A stretch of 64,000 nt of DNA, from NCBI GenBank assembly GCA_022570795.1, contig JAKUDP010000028.1, forward strand, positions 496,001 through 560,000, given 5' to 3'. A program made the position numbers and the translations under genes. This DNA is from Sphaerulina vaccinii. Lineage: Eukaryota; Ascomycota; Dothideomycetes; Mycosphaerellales; Mycosphaerellaceae. Below, piece after piece: positions 11,613-22,034 of the stretch (position 1 is its first letter; each line of letters begins with the position of its first letter). Below the pieces are notes generated by a model. It saw only the letters and a list, made by a program, of their open reading frames with translations, did no database searches and had not been told where the DNA came from.

Positions 11613-13041
11613 TCATATCAGATCATTATCGGGCATTGAGGCGAATTCGCGCTTAGCTTCTTGCAACAGCTCTGGCTGCGTGAGGACATCAACGGCTGTA
11701 GCGGCCAAGCCCTTGGAGGCACGTAAAGCGAGTCGATGTGCTTCTTCGGTTCTGGCAGCTTTCTCGAAGTCAGGCGTGTGCGGACCTCCAGATACGCTTC
11801 GTATCCAGATATTTGGCTGAATTGATGGCATTGCACGACTGATATCGCCCTGATCAGTTGACGCTGTAGTCGCACTGGTCAGCTCGTCAAGGTCGCCGGT
11901 TGGGATGCTGCCACCTAGCTGGTTGAAAGCGTTGCGATAGCTGCGGCCAAGCACTCTGTTCGGCACATGATCCAGATATTGGCCCTTTTCAGTGATCTCC
12001 AATCTTGCACCAGTGGAGGTCGCGGCTCCATGAAAACATGCCAATACACGCTCCTTAAGTGCAGTCAAACGACCAAGGCTGCTTGAACGCACAACAAAAA
12101 GGCCAGAGGCATAAGCATGTATGATGTTTGGCCTCAATCCTCCATTTAGGATCTGGCCCTGGACTACAAGTGGTAGGGAGAAGTGTTAGCAAACATCTCT
12201 GGATTGAGCAACCTTTTCCATGGGCAGTCTGTCTTTGAGCTCAGCACCCCATTCGGCGTGAGCTCAGTGAGACATCGAAGATGCCGGAGGCTGTGTGGCA
12301 ATTACACTTACTGATATCGCCAGGTTGCGTCTGCTGCCGCAGAGCAGAGATGGAAGTGTATGCAACGATAAGGGCATCCAGAGCATTGATACCATCCCAT
12401 GGTCTTGCAGCAGCATGCGCCTCTCGTCCATGATACTCAACCTTGAAGGAGGAGTATGCTGCAGTCCGAACAAGCGCACTGTCTGGTGAAATACCAGGAT
12501 GTGCTATCAGCGATATGTCAACTTTGTGATCCGAGTATGCTCCAGCATTGAGCAGCTTGATCTTGCCACCACCACCCTCCTCAGCAGGAGTACCGAACAG
12601 GACGACTTTGCCGTTTAGTGATTGTTCTCGCACGAGAGTCGCAGTTGCTAGAGCACCACCAATAGAAGCAATAGCTATCAGGTTATGCCCACAAGCATGG
12701 CCTATGCCTTTCAATGCATCGTATTCTGCATTGAATGACACTACAGGGCCCGGTCTGCCACTGTCGTAGACGGCCACGAAAGCAGTCTTGATGTCGTACG
12801 CAGATCGTGTCACAGTCCAGCCTGCCTGCTTGCTCATGAGATTCGTGATTGTGTCGTGTGCGAAGGTCTCTTTGTACGCCAGTTCAGGATGATCGTGAAT
12901 CTGGAGTGAGACATCTCGAAGCCCAGCACTAAGCTCATCGATATGGGATGAAATAGCCGCTAGATGTGGGTGTTTCGCTTGATGCTCGATCATGACCAGA
13001 CCTTCTTCCAGAAGCTCGCTCTCGGATCGTGCGCTCGCCAT
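11613..13041 (-). CDS. M20-family amidohydrolase/dipeptidase (PM20D2-like)
   Basis: Exons 12312-13041 and 11613-12163 give 426 residues. The M20 metallopeptidase fold is clear: HDHPELAYKE, the metal-binding GIGHACGHNLIAI and TPAEEGGGGKIKL motifs, then the dimerisation domain beginning at FKVEYHGREAHAA. The relatives hydrolyse N-acyl amino acids or Xaa-Arg/Lys dipeptides; the exact substrate is not predictable. The start MASARSESELL fits the family. An in-frame extension of about 50 residues upstream has no ATG support and no conserved character. The single intron is 148 nt, more than twice the local norm, and shares sequence with long introns in two other genes of this window (see the introner-like entries). 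Confidence 0.9.
12164..12311 (-). repeat. introner-like intron, copy in M20 gene
   Basis: This is the 148-nt GT-AG intron of the M20 gene. Read on the minus strand it contains AAAGACAGACTGCC and, 52 nt from that motif to its end, CCAGAGATGTTTGCTAAC with the branch site. Both blocks are shared with introns at 46067-46191 and 52973-53099. Two copies of the palindrome TGAGCTCA lie just upstream of the first block and could form a stem. Confidence 0.7.
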
Positions 13042-14295
13042 CGTATGTCTTGTGCTGGAGATGGAGCTGCAGAAATGTTGATGATGTTTGTCGTAAAACC
13101 AAAGGAGGAAGGAGCACAGAGTGGATCTCTTGATCTTGGCAAACGGCCAACTTTTGCGGCCAAACACCTCGCCTACTTCATGTTCATCTCGTACCGACAA
13201 GATTTGACATCGAGTCCGATTCGCCAGCCATCATCCGCCTATGGTATCCATTATTGTGCCTAGCCTGTCAAGAAGACCTTCCAGACACGCCACCACCAAG
13301 CAGAGGACGCGTTATCGTTCTCCCCTACTCGCTCTACAACAGTGCCAGTCCACTGCAAGGCCGCAGTGGGTTGCCGATGTTGTAGGAGACTGCGGTGGGT
13401 GTGTTAGTACAGCTGGTCTCAAAGCCCTGATGAGGGTTTTGTAAGTGATAGCCTCGAGTATGATCGTTGAAGATGCCCTCCCCGTATCGACTGTTGTATG
13501 CCTGCCGAATGTTGAGTCAACAGACAGATGAGGACAGTAGGATTCAGCTCCTGGCGCTCTCCAGCACAGTAGTGCAGTCGAACACGCGGTATGATCCAAC
13601 GAGCTTACGGAACAGGATAACATCTCGACAGATCGCCGATCAGCTCATGGGCGGCCATGCTATGCGATGTTGCTGACCAGGATGCTCAATCGGCAATTTT
13701 CGGCTTCTCCACGAGATACCACGAATCTACTTCTGACAGCTCTAATACCTGACGCAAGCAGCAGAGCATGGTCCATCTACCACGCGATCAAGCGTTCACA
13801 TCTCGATCGTCCTACATCTTCAGGAAACTGCGAATCCAGGTCGTGAAGACATAGCTGCTTCTAGTACTGCTAAGGCACGTTCTGAAGCCATGTGCGGCCT
13901 GTATATGAGTTCACGGCATGAGGATCGGAGGCTAGTATTTCGTGTTCGATTGCTTCACAAGCACGATCGACTCATCCGCAGAGATGTTGTTTAGCCAACT
14001 GGCAAGACTCCGAGGCTCCACATCGTCAGAAGCTATGGAGTGCTGTGGTGAGACCCATGCTCGACAACACTTGCATGTCGAAACCTGGCTGTCGACAGCC
14101 ATCCGCTATGAGCCTGCGCCGCGGAGCCAAGGTTTAGCATTGATGCTCTATGGCTGAGCTGTGAGGACCTAGAAATATGGTTTTTATATGAGCGCAACAT
14201 GCATCTACATACATGTCTTGAGTCTTGCCATGTATTGCTGACACTCCTAGTAGCGGTGCACTTTCGAGGTCGTTCGACTTCGCGGTGTTGCGAAT
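13042..14295. other. intergenic, no gene seen
   Basis: 1.25 kb separates the M20 gene from the bHLH gene, which are divergent. I find no convincing coding frame. Small open frames on both strands overlap each other and have biased, unrecognisable composition. Confidence 0.45.
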
Positions 14296-15210
14296 ATGGC
14301 TGGCATTGGCACAAATCAAGACGGCTTGTTCATCTCGCCTGAATCTCTCGCGGCGATCAATGAGTTAGGACACTTTCAAGAGCACAGTACACAGCAGGCC
14401 CAGAACGGCTTCCTTGGTATGTGTGAGATATACAAGGACGACCGCAACACGATACTAATGCTCCATATAGCTCCTGGCGAACAGTACCCGGCTCAGAGTA
14501 TGCCCTCGCTGTCGAGCTTCAACTTTGCGACACAGCAGACCTTTCTGCCTGAACTGCATCCGGCTCTAGTGTCTCCATTCAGACCACTTCGACCATTGTC
14601 AGAGGAGGAGCGACTCGCCTTCCCTTGCCTAGGAGGGCCACAAGACTGCTGGAATATACAACTGTGTCCCAAGCACCGCAAATTTGCTGGCACATCTCGC
14701 AAATCAAGCACAAGCACGAACTCCCCAAGTGTACTATCCGACTCTAGTACGAGGAGTCTGCCTACCGAGTCATCATCATCATCATCAGATAGCGCAACGG
14801 ATCTCGAAGGACGAACGAAGCTCAAGCGCAATGTAACACATCCAGGGACTAACACGAACAACAACAACCTCAAGAAAGCCCACGTCTCAACAACACGCCC
14901 AGTCAATAGCCACCACCGTTCACTCTCTCGTGGCCGCGTACCACACAACCTCGTGGAAAGACGCTACAGAGACAACCTGAACGCTCAAATCGAGTCTCTT
15001 CGAATGACGCTACCCTCTCTTCGCGACCTACAACCTCCTTCAGACCCGTATGACGAGTCTTCCAACCCAAGAATGCCTTCCAAAGCCGTTATAATACAAA
15101 CAGCTACGACGTATATCCAGGACTTGCGAAACGAACGAGATAGATTATCTGATGCGAATAAAGCTCTACAGAACCAGGTCACTACTTTGCAGAAGTTGCT
15201 CGGAGTCTAG
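14296..15210 (+). CDS. bHLH transcription factor, SREBP-like basic region
   Basis: Exons 14296-14416 and 14471-15210 give 286 residues. The 54-nt intron starts GTATGT, contains a perfect TACTAAT branch site and ends ATATAG. It is in frame and stopless, so an unspliced reading adds 18 residues. The N-terminal half is Ser/Pro/Thr-rich, with a run of serines encoded by TCA repeats near 14769. The C-terminus carries the basic helix-loop-helix: VPHNLVERRYRDNLN, a loop with SDPYDESSNPRMPSK, and a second helix AVIIQTATTYIQDL continuing into a short leucine heptad to the end. The ERRYR tyrosine in the basic region is the SREBP-type feature, which allows binding to both E-box and sterol-type sites. 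No membrane segment is present, so this is a soluble factor. Target genes are unknown. Confidence 0.87.
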   Translation: MAGIGTNQDGLFISPESLAAINELGHFQEHSTQQAQNGFLGMCEIYKDDRNTILMLHIAPGEQYPAQSMPSLSSFNFATQQTFLPELHPALVSPFRPLRPLSEEERLAFPCLGGPQDCWNIQLCPKHRKFAGTSRKSSTSTNSPSVLSDSSTRSLPTESSSSSSDSATDLEGRTKLKRNVTHPGTNTNNNNLKKAHVSTTRPVNSHHRSLSRGRVPHNLVERRYRDNLNAQIESLRMTLPSLRDLQPPSDPYDESSNPRMPSKAVIIQTATTYIQDLRNERDRLSDANKALQNQVTTLQKLLGV

Positions 15211-16794
15211 TCACGGGCTATGTTAATGCTAGGAGGGCCACGACGGGTGTTTAGCTGCATGTCGCTGGTGATTGAGGCGCATATGCGTTTATGCTAGTTT
15301 TGGACGCCTATGGTAGGTAGCTTGTGAAAAGAAACTTCTCAACTCCTGCATGTCTACGAGTGTCAGATAAATGAATAGTCGAGAAGTCCGTGATCGTTCC
15401 AAGTGGACTATCTGATCACCCCTATTAGGTGCAAGAACTGCCAGACGCGAATATGACCAGCAAAAAGCTCGAACAGATCCTCTTCTCATGCGCTTTGAGC
15501 CTACCTACCTCATCAATGCCACCAATTCCGGCACAGCCATCGAAACACTGCTGTCTGCACGACCTGATGATATGATAGCTTCTTCACTAGTCGCTCAACG
15601 CAACTATTCGCGTCCTTCGTCGCAGAGAAGCCTTGAGATTATTGGCTGCATCCCACCACATGCCCATCGGTCTCGCAGCCTGATGACATCCACTCCCTAA
15701 GACGTTGCCGTATGGACCCTCACTTCATGACTGAAGTTGCTCGAACCGTTGATGGCTTAGTCCTGCTCAGTCCTGCTCAGCTACTCCTCAAACTCTCCAG
15801 CACTCCGCGATCAACGATTCTGACAATGAGAGCGGTCGTTTTCATGGCATTTCCAGTAGAGGCAATAAGTAAATCCCAGATCCTAGTAATCGCTTCACCG
15901 CTTCTCATCCAGCAGTACGGCCGTCTTGACTTTCACATCTGATGACTTCGTGCGTTGCGGTAAACTTGTCGTTGTGTGTGTTCTTGGAATAACAACCTGG
16001 CCAGAAGAAGGCAGAAAAGTCCAGAGTGCTGCGATCTTGTCGATCTTCGTCGCTGTTGCTGCTGTTGACATCTTCGCCGATAATTGTGAAGGTTACGAAG
16101 GAGTCTGGAGGGTGTCAACAAGTACTTGAATGAACATATACTACATGTATGTATGTGCGATCGATCTCGAAAGTCATGCTAGCTGCTTAGCTTATGGCGC
16201 CATTCGATCATGCGGAGTTAGTGTCTCATGACAAATCAAGCTAATCAAAGCCATGGACCGCAGAACTGACGACTGTTGTCAGCAGGAGCGTGCGCTGGGT
16301 GGGAGGTGAAGTGAAGCGAAGCTCAACTGTCATGGAGGCAGTGTCTAGAGCAAGCAAGTTTACACAATTACTCAAGGAAATTTGACCAAGTACACCTATG
16401 AACGCCCAGTAAATCAGAGCGCTCATTGCTCTTGATCTCTCCTCTTCATATTGTATCATGGTAGTCATGATCTCGTAGCGCACAGTCGTCTGCTGCGTCT
16501 GCCCTGCCGGTGGTATCATGCAGTCCATTTGCCAACTCATGCATCGTATCCTGTCTGCCGTCTGCTCATAAAGTCGTCTGTCCGCTTGAAAGAAAAGAAC
16601 TCGCTGGGATGCTTTCAAATAGGACCAGGATTTAGAGGCTCACTGAGGCCTTCCTTAACGCCATCAAATGTTCCACGTCTGTACTGGTCCGGAGGACCTT
16701 TCCAGTCGCGATGATGGTGCTGAGAGGGAGATCTCGCGCGGTTCTCATAGTCTTCGTAGGTCGGGTTCGAGTGGTGTCGATGGTGATGGTGCTT
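15211..16794. other. intergenic, no gene seen
   Basis: 1.6 kb lies between the convergent bHLH and DUF3824 genes. Several open frames of 60-125 codons exist on both strands but none has a credible ATG context plus protein character. A short direct duplication (TCAGTCCTGCTCAGTCCTGC) is present near 15760. Confidence 0.4.
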
Positions 16795-18763
16795 CTAGCG
16801 TCCAGCATAGGGATTGCCGCTTTGATCAGGTGCAGGTATGGCGCCTAGATTGTTGGGTAGGTAGCCATTTTGCTGCATCTGATAGCCAACAGCAAGTTGA
16901 GGATTCTTTTCGAGGATGCCCATCATGCGCTCATGCCTCTCCATCTCCTCTTGCTTTTGTCGAGCCATGCGCTTCTTTCGGCGAGCTCCCTTACGCTTCT
17001 CGAGCTCCTGAATCTCACGTCTATGATAAGGATGGTCAGCTTGTTGTAACATAACGGAGAATTAGCTCGAAAATCATACCTCTGTTCGTTCATTTCCTTC
17101 CACTCCGAGAAAGCACCCTTGATACCCAGCGCAGCAATACCAACCGCTGCAGCATCCTGAATCCATGCCTTTGTCTGCTTCTTGCGAGCTTCCTCGGGAG
17201 TCATTTCTCCTTCAGCGACCAAACGATGTCTCTTTTCGTGAGACTCCATACTTGAATACACGCCATGAGCTGCATGAATAGTCGCGACGGTAGCGAGACC
17301 AGCCGTGATCAACTCTTTGCCACGCATATGCTTGCGAGTCTTCTCCATATCAGTCGTAGAACTACTATCACTGGAGTCGTTGCCGCCGTCGTTATTGCCA
17401 CGACCTCCTCCGCCACCAGCAACGACTGTGCTAGTACCGCGAGCGACTTCGCGACCTCCCGGATCGCCGCGACCGCCTGTCTGGCGAGTACTGCCGGTAT
17501 CTGAACCTTGTGAGCGGCGCTGATCACGGGGAGCACGGCGGGAGGGCACATACGAGTCTGCGCTAGTGTCGCGATCGCGAGAAGGTGAGCGTCTCGAGCG
17601 TGATTTGGAGCGTGCGTGGTCGTAAAGCTTCTTCAGACCGACAGCAGCTGCGCCGGCGCCTGCGACCTTTCCAATGGTACCAATGCCACCGCCACGATCC
17701 TCGCTTCCAGCACGTCCACGGGACTGCGAACGACCGCGCAGTCTGTCCATCACGCTGCGGCTGCGAGAGCGGAATGATCGATCGTCAGGCGAGACATCGC
17801 GGGAGTCGAAGCCGCGACCACGAGACTTGGAGCGAGGGCCATTGGCAAGTCGATTGGCAGCGAGACCTCCGATGACAGCTTCGGCAAGATGGCGTTTGGA
17901 CTTCTTGTTGGGATCGCGGTCAATCAGACCATCGATACCACCAGCACCGATAGCGGCAGTCGCAATACGTCTACCCTTCTCTCCGGTCCATGGTCCAGCT
18001 TCTTTACGTGATCTGAAGGCTTCAACGGCGCCAGCAACAAGTGCTGCCTGGGCTGCCTGAGCCCACTTGCGCTCAGTGTTGTTCTTGCCGCCACCTCCGC
18101 GAGATCTGCTTCGGCTTCCGGAGTAGCCTCGTCGACTTCGAGCACGCGAGCGGGTAGAACGGCCGCCTGGAGAATGGTCACGGTCGTCTTTGTTGCCGAG
18201 AATACCAGCAGCAAGGCCTCCAAGACCGAGTCCACCAAGAGCTTCTTCTATACCAGACTTCTTGCGCTCGTGTCTGCGAGGTGGAGATCGGGAATAGTCA
18301 GAGTCATATCCACGATCATCGCGGTGTCGACGACGTCCAGCTGCATAACCAGCTCCGGCTCCAGCAGCTGCAGCTCCTGCATCGGTGTACCGATCATCGT
18401 CGTAGTCTGAACGCCTGCCTCTCACACTCTTGCTGCGACGTGGTGGGTCGTAGTCGTCGTCGTAGCCACGATCACGTCCTGGAGGAGGAAAGTCGCGCGG
18501 AATGTCTTCAATGCTATCCTCGCGGCCGCGATAGACCATCTCTGTGCCGCGTGGGCCTGGGCCTTTGCCTCGCTCAATATATGTCTCTTCGCGAACGTAG
18601 TCGGGCTCGTCTCTGTCACGTGGGCGGGTGCGAACCTTTGGTAGACTAGTCAGTTGAGGGTCTTGCATGTTTGACATGTTGACAACGTCTTTAGGGCTGA
18701 GGGTCAGATACTCACGCTGCGGTAGCGTCGCGGCTCGTAGTAGTCGTCGTCGTAGGTGCTCAT
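16795..18763 (-). CDS. DUF3824 Ser/Arg/Gly-rich protein
   Basis: Three exons (18716-18763, 17080-18635, 16795-17020; introns 80 and 59 nt) give 609 residues. The first exon encodes only 16 residues (MSTYDDDYYEPRRYRS), continuing in frame at VRTRPRDRDEPDY. The body alternates SR/RG-rich disordered stretches with short glycine- and alanine-rich helices such as ALGGLGLGGLAAGILGNK and AEAVIGGLAANRLA, the hallmark of fungal DUF3824 proteins. The C-terminal part has a conserved helix-rich region (KAWIQDAAAVGIAALGIKGA) followed by a charged coiled coil, ELEKRKGARRKKRMARQKQE. The function is unknown. The glycine-zipper-like segments suggest membrane association or self-assembly, which is inference. 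The large open frame extends further upstream, but those residues come from intron and leader. Confidence 0.85.
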
Positions 18764-19693
18764 TGTGGCTGTGGTGGCCGACGGCGGGGCCAAGTCCACT
18801 TCGAGAGCGCGAGGTGAGGTTGTGAGGTGTTCTCAAAACGATGCTGGACTTGAAGGAGATGGAGGTGAAGTGATGAAGTAGGGGCTGCTGATGTGATGTT
18901 GTGGATGTTGTCGGTGAGAAAGAGGCGGACGCAGGTGCGAAGTAGGTTTCTGGCAGCCGGATCGGAGGAGTCCTTGTCGAGGTTGACAGCAAGTAAGAAA
19001 GTCAGGTCCTCGTGGTTTGCTCAGCAAAGAGGCTCAAGGATGATGCTCTTGCTGGCGTTGCACAGAGTTCGGTGTAGTGGGGCAGAAACACCGGCCCTGA
19101 AGTGCTTGGTATACGGCCAAGTGAATGCTGAAGAAGTCTGTTTGGAGGCGGGATGGAGCGAATTTCAAGATAGCCAAGACTACCGTATTGTCGCTTGCTA
19201 TTATTGCTGTGAGAGGAAGATAGTTGGTAGCGCTGTTGGAAGTGCGATTGTGCTATCGCTGCGCTGGTTGAAAAGAAGGAAGGCACGATGACGTACTTTT
19301 TGGGCGCCTGCAACAACTGCGAAAAGCCGTTTCGCGATGGGAACATCCTTGCTGCGCTGGACGCACACTGACGAGGCCACGCAGCCACAACTGGCAACTT
19401 GCAGCCCACCTTCGCCGTTCTGTGTGCTCTCCCGAGCGACGTGCAGTTCACTCCCCTGAAGAGTATCAGCACTTCTGTCTACTTGTTACGACGCTCGCGC
19501 AGGTGAGGATGAGGTTGATATTTATCGAGCAGCTCGGAACGGGTTGCAGCTGAAACCTAGCTTGCCCGTGGCCCAGCACGGGCGTGATGGAGGATCGTAT
19601 TGGGCCTTGGGCTGAGAGGACGTCTTCATCAAATTTCTCTAAATTGCTGCTGAGTACGTTTCGTCTCCATACCGTCGTGCCCAACGAAAACCA
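18764..19693. other. divergent promoter region, no gene seen
   Basis: This 930-bp region separates the divergent DUF3824 and kynurenine-formamidase genes. Open frames on both strands are short and not protein-like. I identified no specific regulatory site. Confidence 0.45.
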
Positions 19694-20776
19694 ATGATCC
19701 TGCCCCTGTTTGCTTGCCTTCTCGCGATCTTAACAAGAACAGGAGGAGAGGCTTTCTCCCTTCGCCACCGTGAGACTGGTGAGACTGATAGTCGGACATT
19801 CACAGAGCCAGAGCCGTCAGAGAACACAGTATCGGGCTACACTTCCCAGAGTTGGGCAACAATGGGTGTCACAGACGAAGGATTTCCGCAGTTCCGCAAG
19901 GACATACACTATGGAAACGAGTCGAATCTGAACACACTACAAACATGCATTCCACGGCCTACATCGGCAAACGATCAGAAGCGCATATGGGTCGTGTATG
20001 TGCATGGCGGAGCATGGTTTGATCCAGACCAGACTGCCACTACCTTCGATAAGGCTCAAGACATCTTGCTCAAGTCATCAGCTGAAGAACATATTGCTGG
20101 CTTTGCTTCAATAAATTATCGTCTGTCACCTGCGCCATGGCATTCTACAAGTCCCTCCAATCCAGGAGATCCAGCTCGAAACGCCCGCCACCCGGATCAT
20201 ATCAATGATGTACTGGCTGGCATTCTTCACCTCCAGGAAACCTACCGCTTCGAAGGACGATATCTACTAGTGGGTCACTCATGTGGTGCTTGTCTCGCTC
20301 TGCAGGTGTTGATGAAGCGCTACTGGGGTGTCCAATACGAGTCTACGCCGGCATTACAACTCAATGTCGTGCCACCGCTGGCTGTTCTCGGCATTGAAGG
20401 ATTGTATGATCTTCCGGCTCTGGTGCAGTATCACTCCGATGGCACTTTCTACCGCAACTTTGTCGAAGCTGCATTCGGGCCCAAGGAGGCAGACTGGAAA
20501 GCTGCGAGCCCGACATCAGCGAATCTTAACGAGAGTTGGGAGGATGGCAAGCTCATTGTGATAGCTCATTCGCGCGAAGATGAGCTTGTGGAGTGGGAGC
20601 AGCCAGATTTAATGATGAAATCGCTCTCAGCGCAAGGCTTCGAGGAATCTGGCTCTCGGAGAGCAAAGCTATTGGAGCTGAAAGGAAAGCATGACCAGGT
20701 GTGGAAAGAAGGTCATGAAGTCGCGAGAGCAATTGAGTTCGCCGTGAAAGACTTCGTCAGCATGCGAGTGATTTAA
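19694..20776 (+). CDS. BNA7: kynurenine formamidase, alpha/beta hydrolase
   Basis: A single exon of 360 residues. The oxyanion-hole motif HGGAWFDP, the block AGFASINYRLSP, the nucleophile elbow GHSCGA (Ser196), the acid in SREDELVEW and the final histidine in KGKHDQVWKEG match fungal kynurenine formamidases, which hydrolyse N-formyl-L-kynurenine in the tryptophan-to-NAD route. Family members start close to the block FRKDIHYGN, here at about residue 68. The first 56 residues (MILPLFACLLAILTRTGGEA onwards) are therefore an atypical extension. The ATG at 19862 (AACAATGGG context) would give a 304-residue protein of normal length and may be the real start. If the long form is made, its hydrophobic N-terminus would send an otherwise cytosolic enzyme into the secretory route. 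Confidence 0.88.
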   Translation: MILPLFACLLAILTRTGGEAFSLRHRETGETDSRTFTEPEPSENTVSGYTSQSWATMGVTDEGFPQFRKDIHYGNESNLNTLQTCIPRPTSANDQKRIWVVYVHGGAWFDPDQTATTFDKAQDILLKSSAEEHIAGFASINYRLSPAPWHSTSPSNPGDPARNARHPDHINDVLAGILHLQETYRFEGRYLLVGHSCGACLALQVLMKRYWGVQYESTPALQLNVVPPLAVLGIEGLYDLPALVQYHSDGTFYRNFVEAAFGPKEADWKAASPTSANLNESWEDGKLIVIAHSREDELVEWEQPDLMMKSLSAQGFEESGSRRAKLLELKGKHDQVWKEGHEVARAIEFAVKDFVSMRVI

Positions 20777-21192
20777 GGCCGAAAGACCCTCACTGTTTCA
20801 CTGCAGTCTGGAAGCCAGGCGCAAACATATTGGCGAGTCACAGCATTCAGCGTTTTGAGATCTCGTCTTTACGATACCCAATCTAGTCCTGCTGATACAT
20901 ACCACTCACTTTCGGGCCCGATCTCTCTTCAACAACATCATCAGTCAGCTTAATAAACGCAAGCGAAGACTCTCATGCCACTGCTCACAGCAAGCCACTT
21001 GAGCCCGCATTACGCATCCTTCTCGGCGATCTACACGCAATGTATGCTGGAGCTCATGTACGTACTCTGAGACAATAATCAGCATAAGAGTAGGAGAGTG
21101 AAAGTACATATAACGCTGCACCAAACCTCAACTCGATAAACTGTCATCACCACACCTTGACTTGAACACCATCATATCACATCACAAACATC
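20777..21192. other. intergenic, promoter of the glyoxalase-fold gene
   Basis: No gene is visible. The last 60 bases before the ATG at 21193 are CAC/ATC-rich, as in a fungal leader. Confidence 0.5.
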
Positions 21193-21959
21193 ATGCCATC
21201 CACTACCTCGGAGGTCCTCTCTCCCTCTCACCTAGCCCACATCGTCCTTCGAACGAATAAGTTCACTCAGATGGTGACTTTCTACAAGAACTTCCTCGGC
21301 GCACACGCAGCTTTCGAAAATGAGCAAATCGCTTTCCTAACCTACGACGAAGAACATCATCGAATAGCCCTGATCAACATGCCAGATTTAGAAAACAGCT
21401 CTGGAAATGGCGTAGGACTGGAACATATAGCTTTCACGTTCGATACTCTCAAAGATCTTTGTGAGAGTTATAAGCAGAGGAAGGAGATGTTTGGGATGGA
21501 GCCGGGATGGTGTGTGGTGAGTTCTATCATCCTCTTAGACCGCAGAACATTGAGAGTTGATGGCGATGTTGATGCGTTATTCATTGCTAGAACCATGGCC
21601 CCACAACTTCAATGTATTACCGTGATCCCGACGGGAACCAAATCGAAACTCAAGTTGATAATTTCGATGATCCGGAAGAAGCTACGCGATGGATGTCTAG
21701 TTCCGAGTTCTTGGAGAATTCTCTGGGAGCGGATTTTGATCCTGAAGAGCTTTGTAGGAGGGTTGAGAGTGGAGAAAGTGAAGGTATGTGGCCAAACTCC
21801 TCTCATACTAGGATTGTCATTATTGTGGTACGGAGGAAGCAGAAGCTAATGTGGTTGGCAGAGAGCATCAAGTTGAGGCTGAATGTTGGACCGAGAGGTA
21901 TGGAGGATATTATGAATATCAAGATGAAGATGGAGAGGGATAGTAAGACTGGGTTCTGA
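21193..21959 (+). CDS. glyoxalase/bleomycin-resistance/dioxygenase-fold protein
   Basis: Exons 21193-21516, 21591-21783 and 21862-21959 (introns 74 and 78 nt) give 204 residues. The fold is a vicinal oxygen chelate domain: LSPSHLAHIVLRTNKFTQMV with FYKNFLGA at the start, LEHIAFTFDTLKDL in the middle, and NHGPTTSMYYRDPDGNQIET at the second exon. Its E/H/E-type metal positions (H in LAHIVL, H in EHIAF and E in QIETQ) are visible. The C-terminal extension FDPEELCRRVESGE and IKLRLNVGPRG is typical of a fungal subfamily whose members resemble catechol or biphenyl-2,3-diol dioxygenases. The substrate is unknown. The splice sites restore a motif (NHGPTTSMYYRD) broken across the intron, which supports the model. 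Confidence 0.87.
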
Positions 21960-22034
21960 GTATAGGATCTGATATCAGGATGCCTCGCAGTAATCGCTGC
22001 TGCTGCTATTTTGCACGTCTCTTCCTGGTCTAGA

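Noticed and set aside
14769..14790. TCA microsatellite in the bHLH gene
   Set aside because: A short in-frame serine run inside the coding region, common in fungal regulators; not treated as a separate repeat element.
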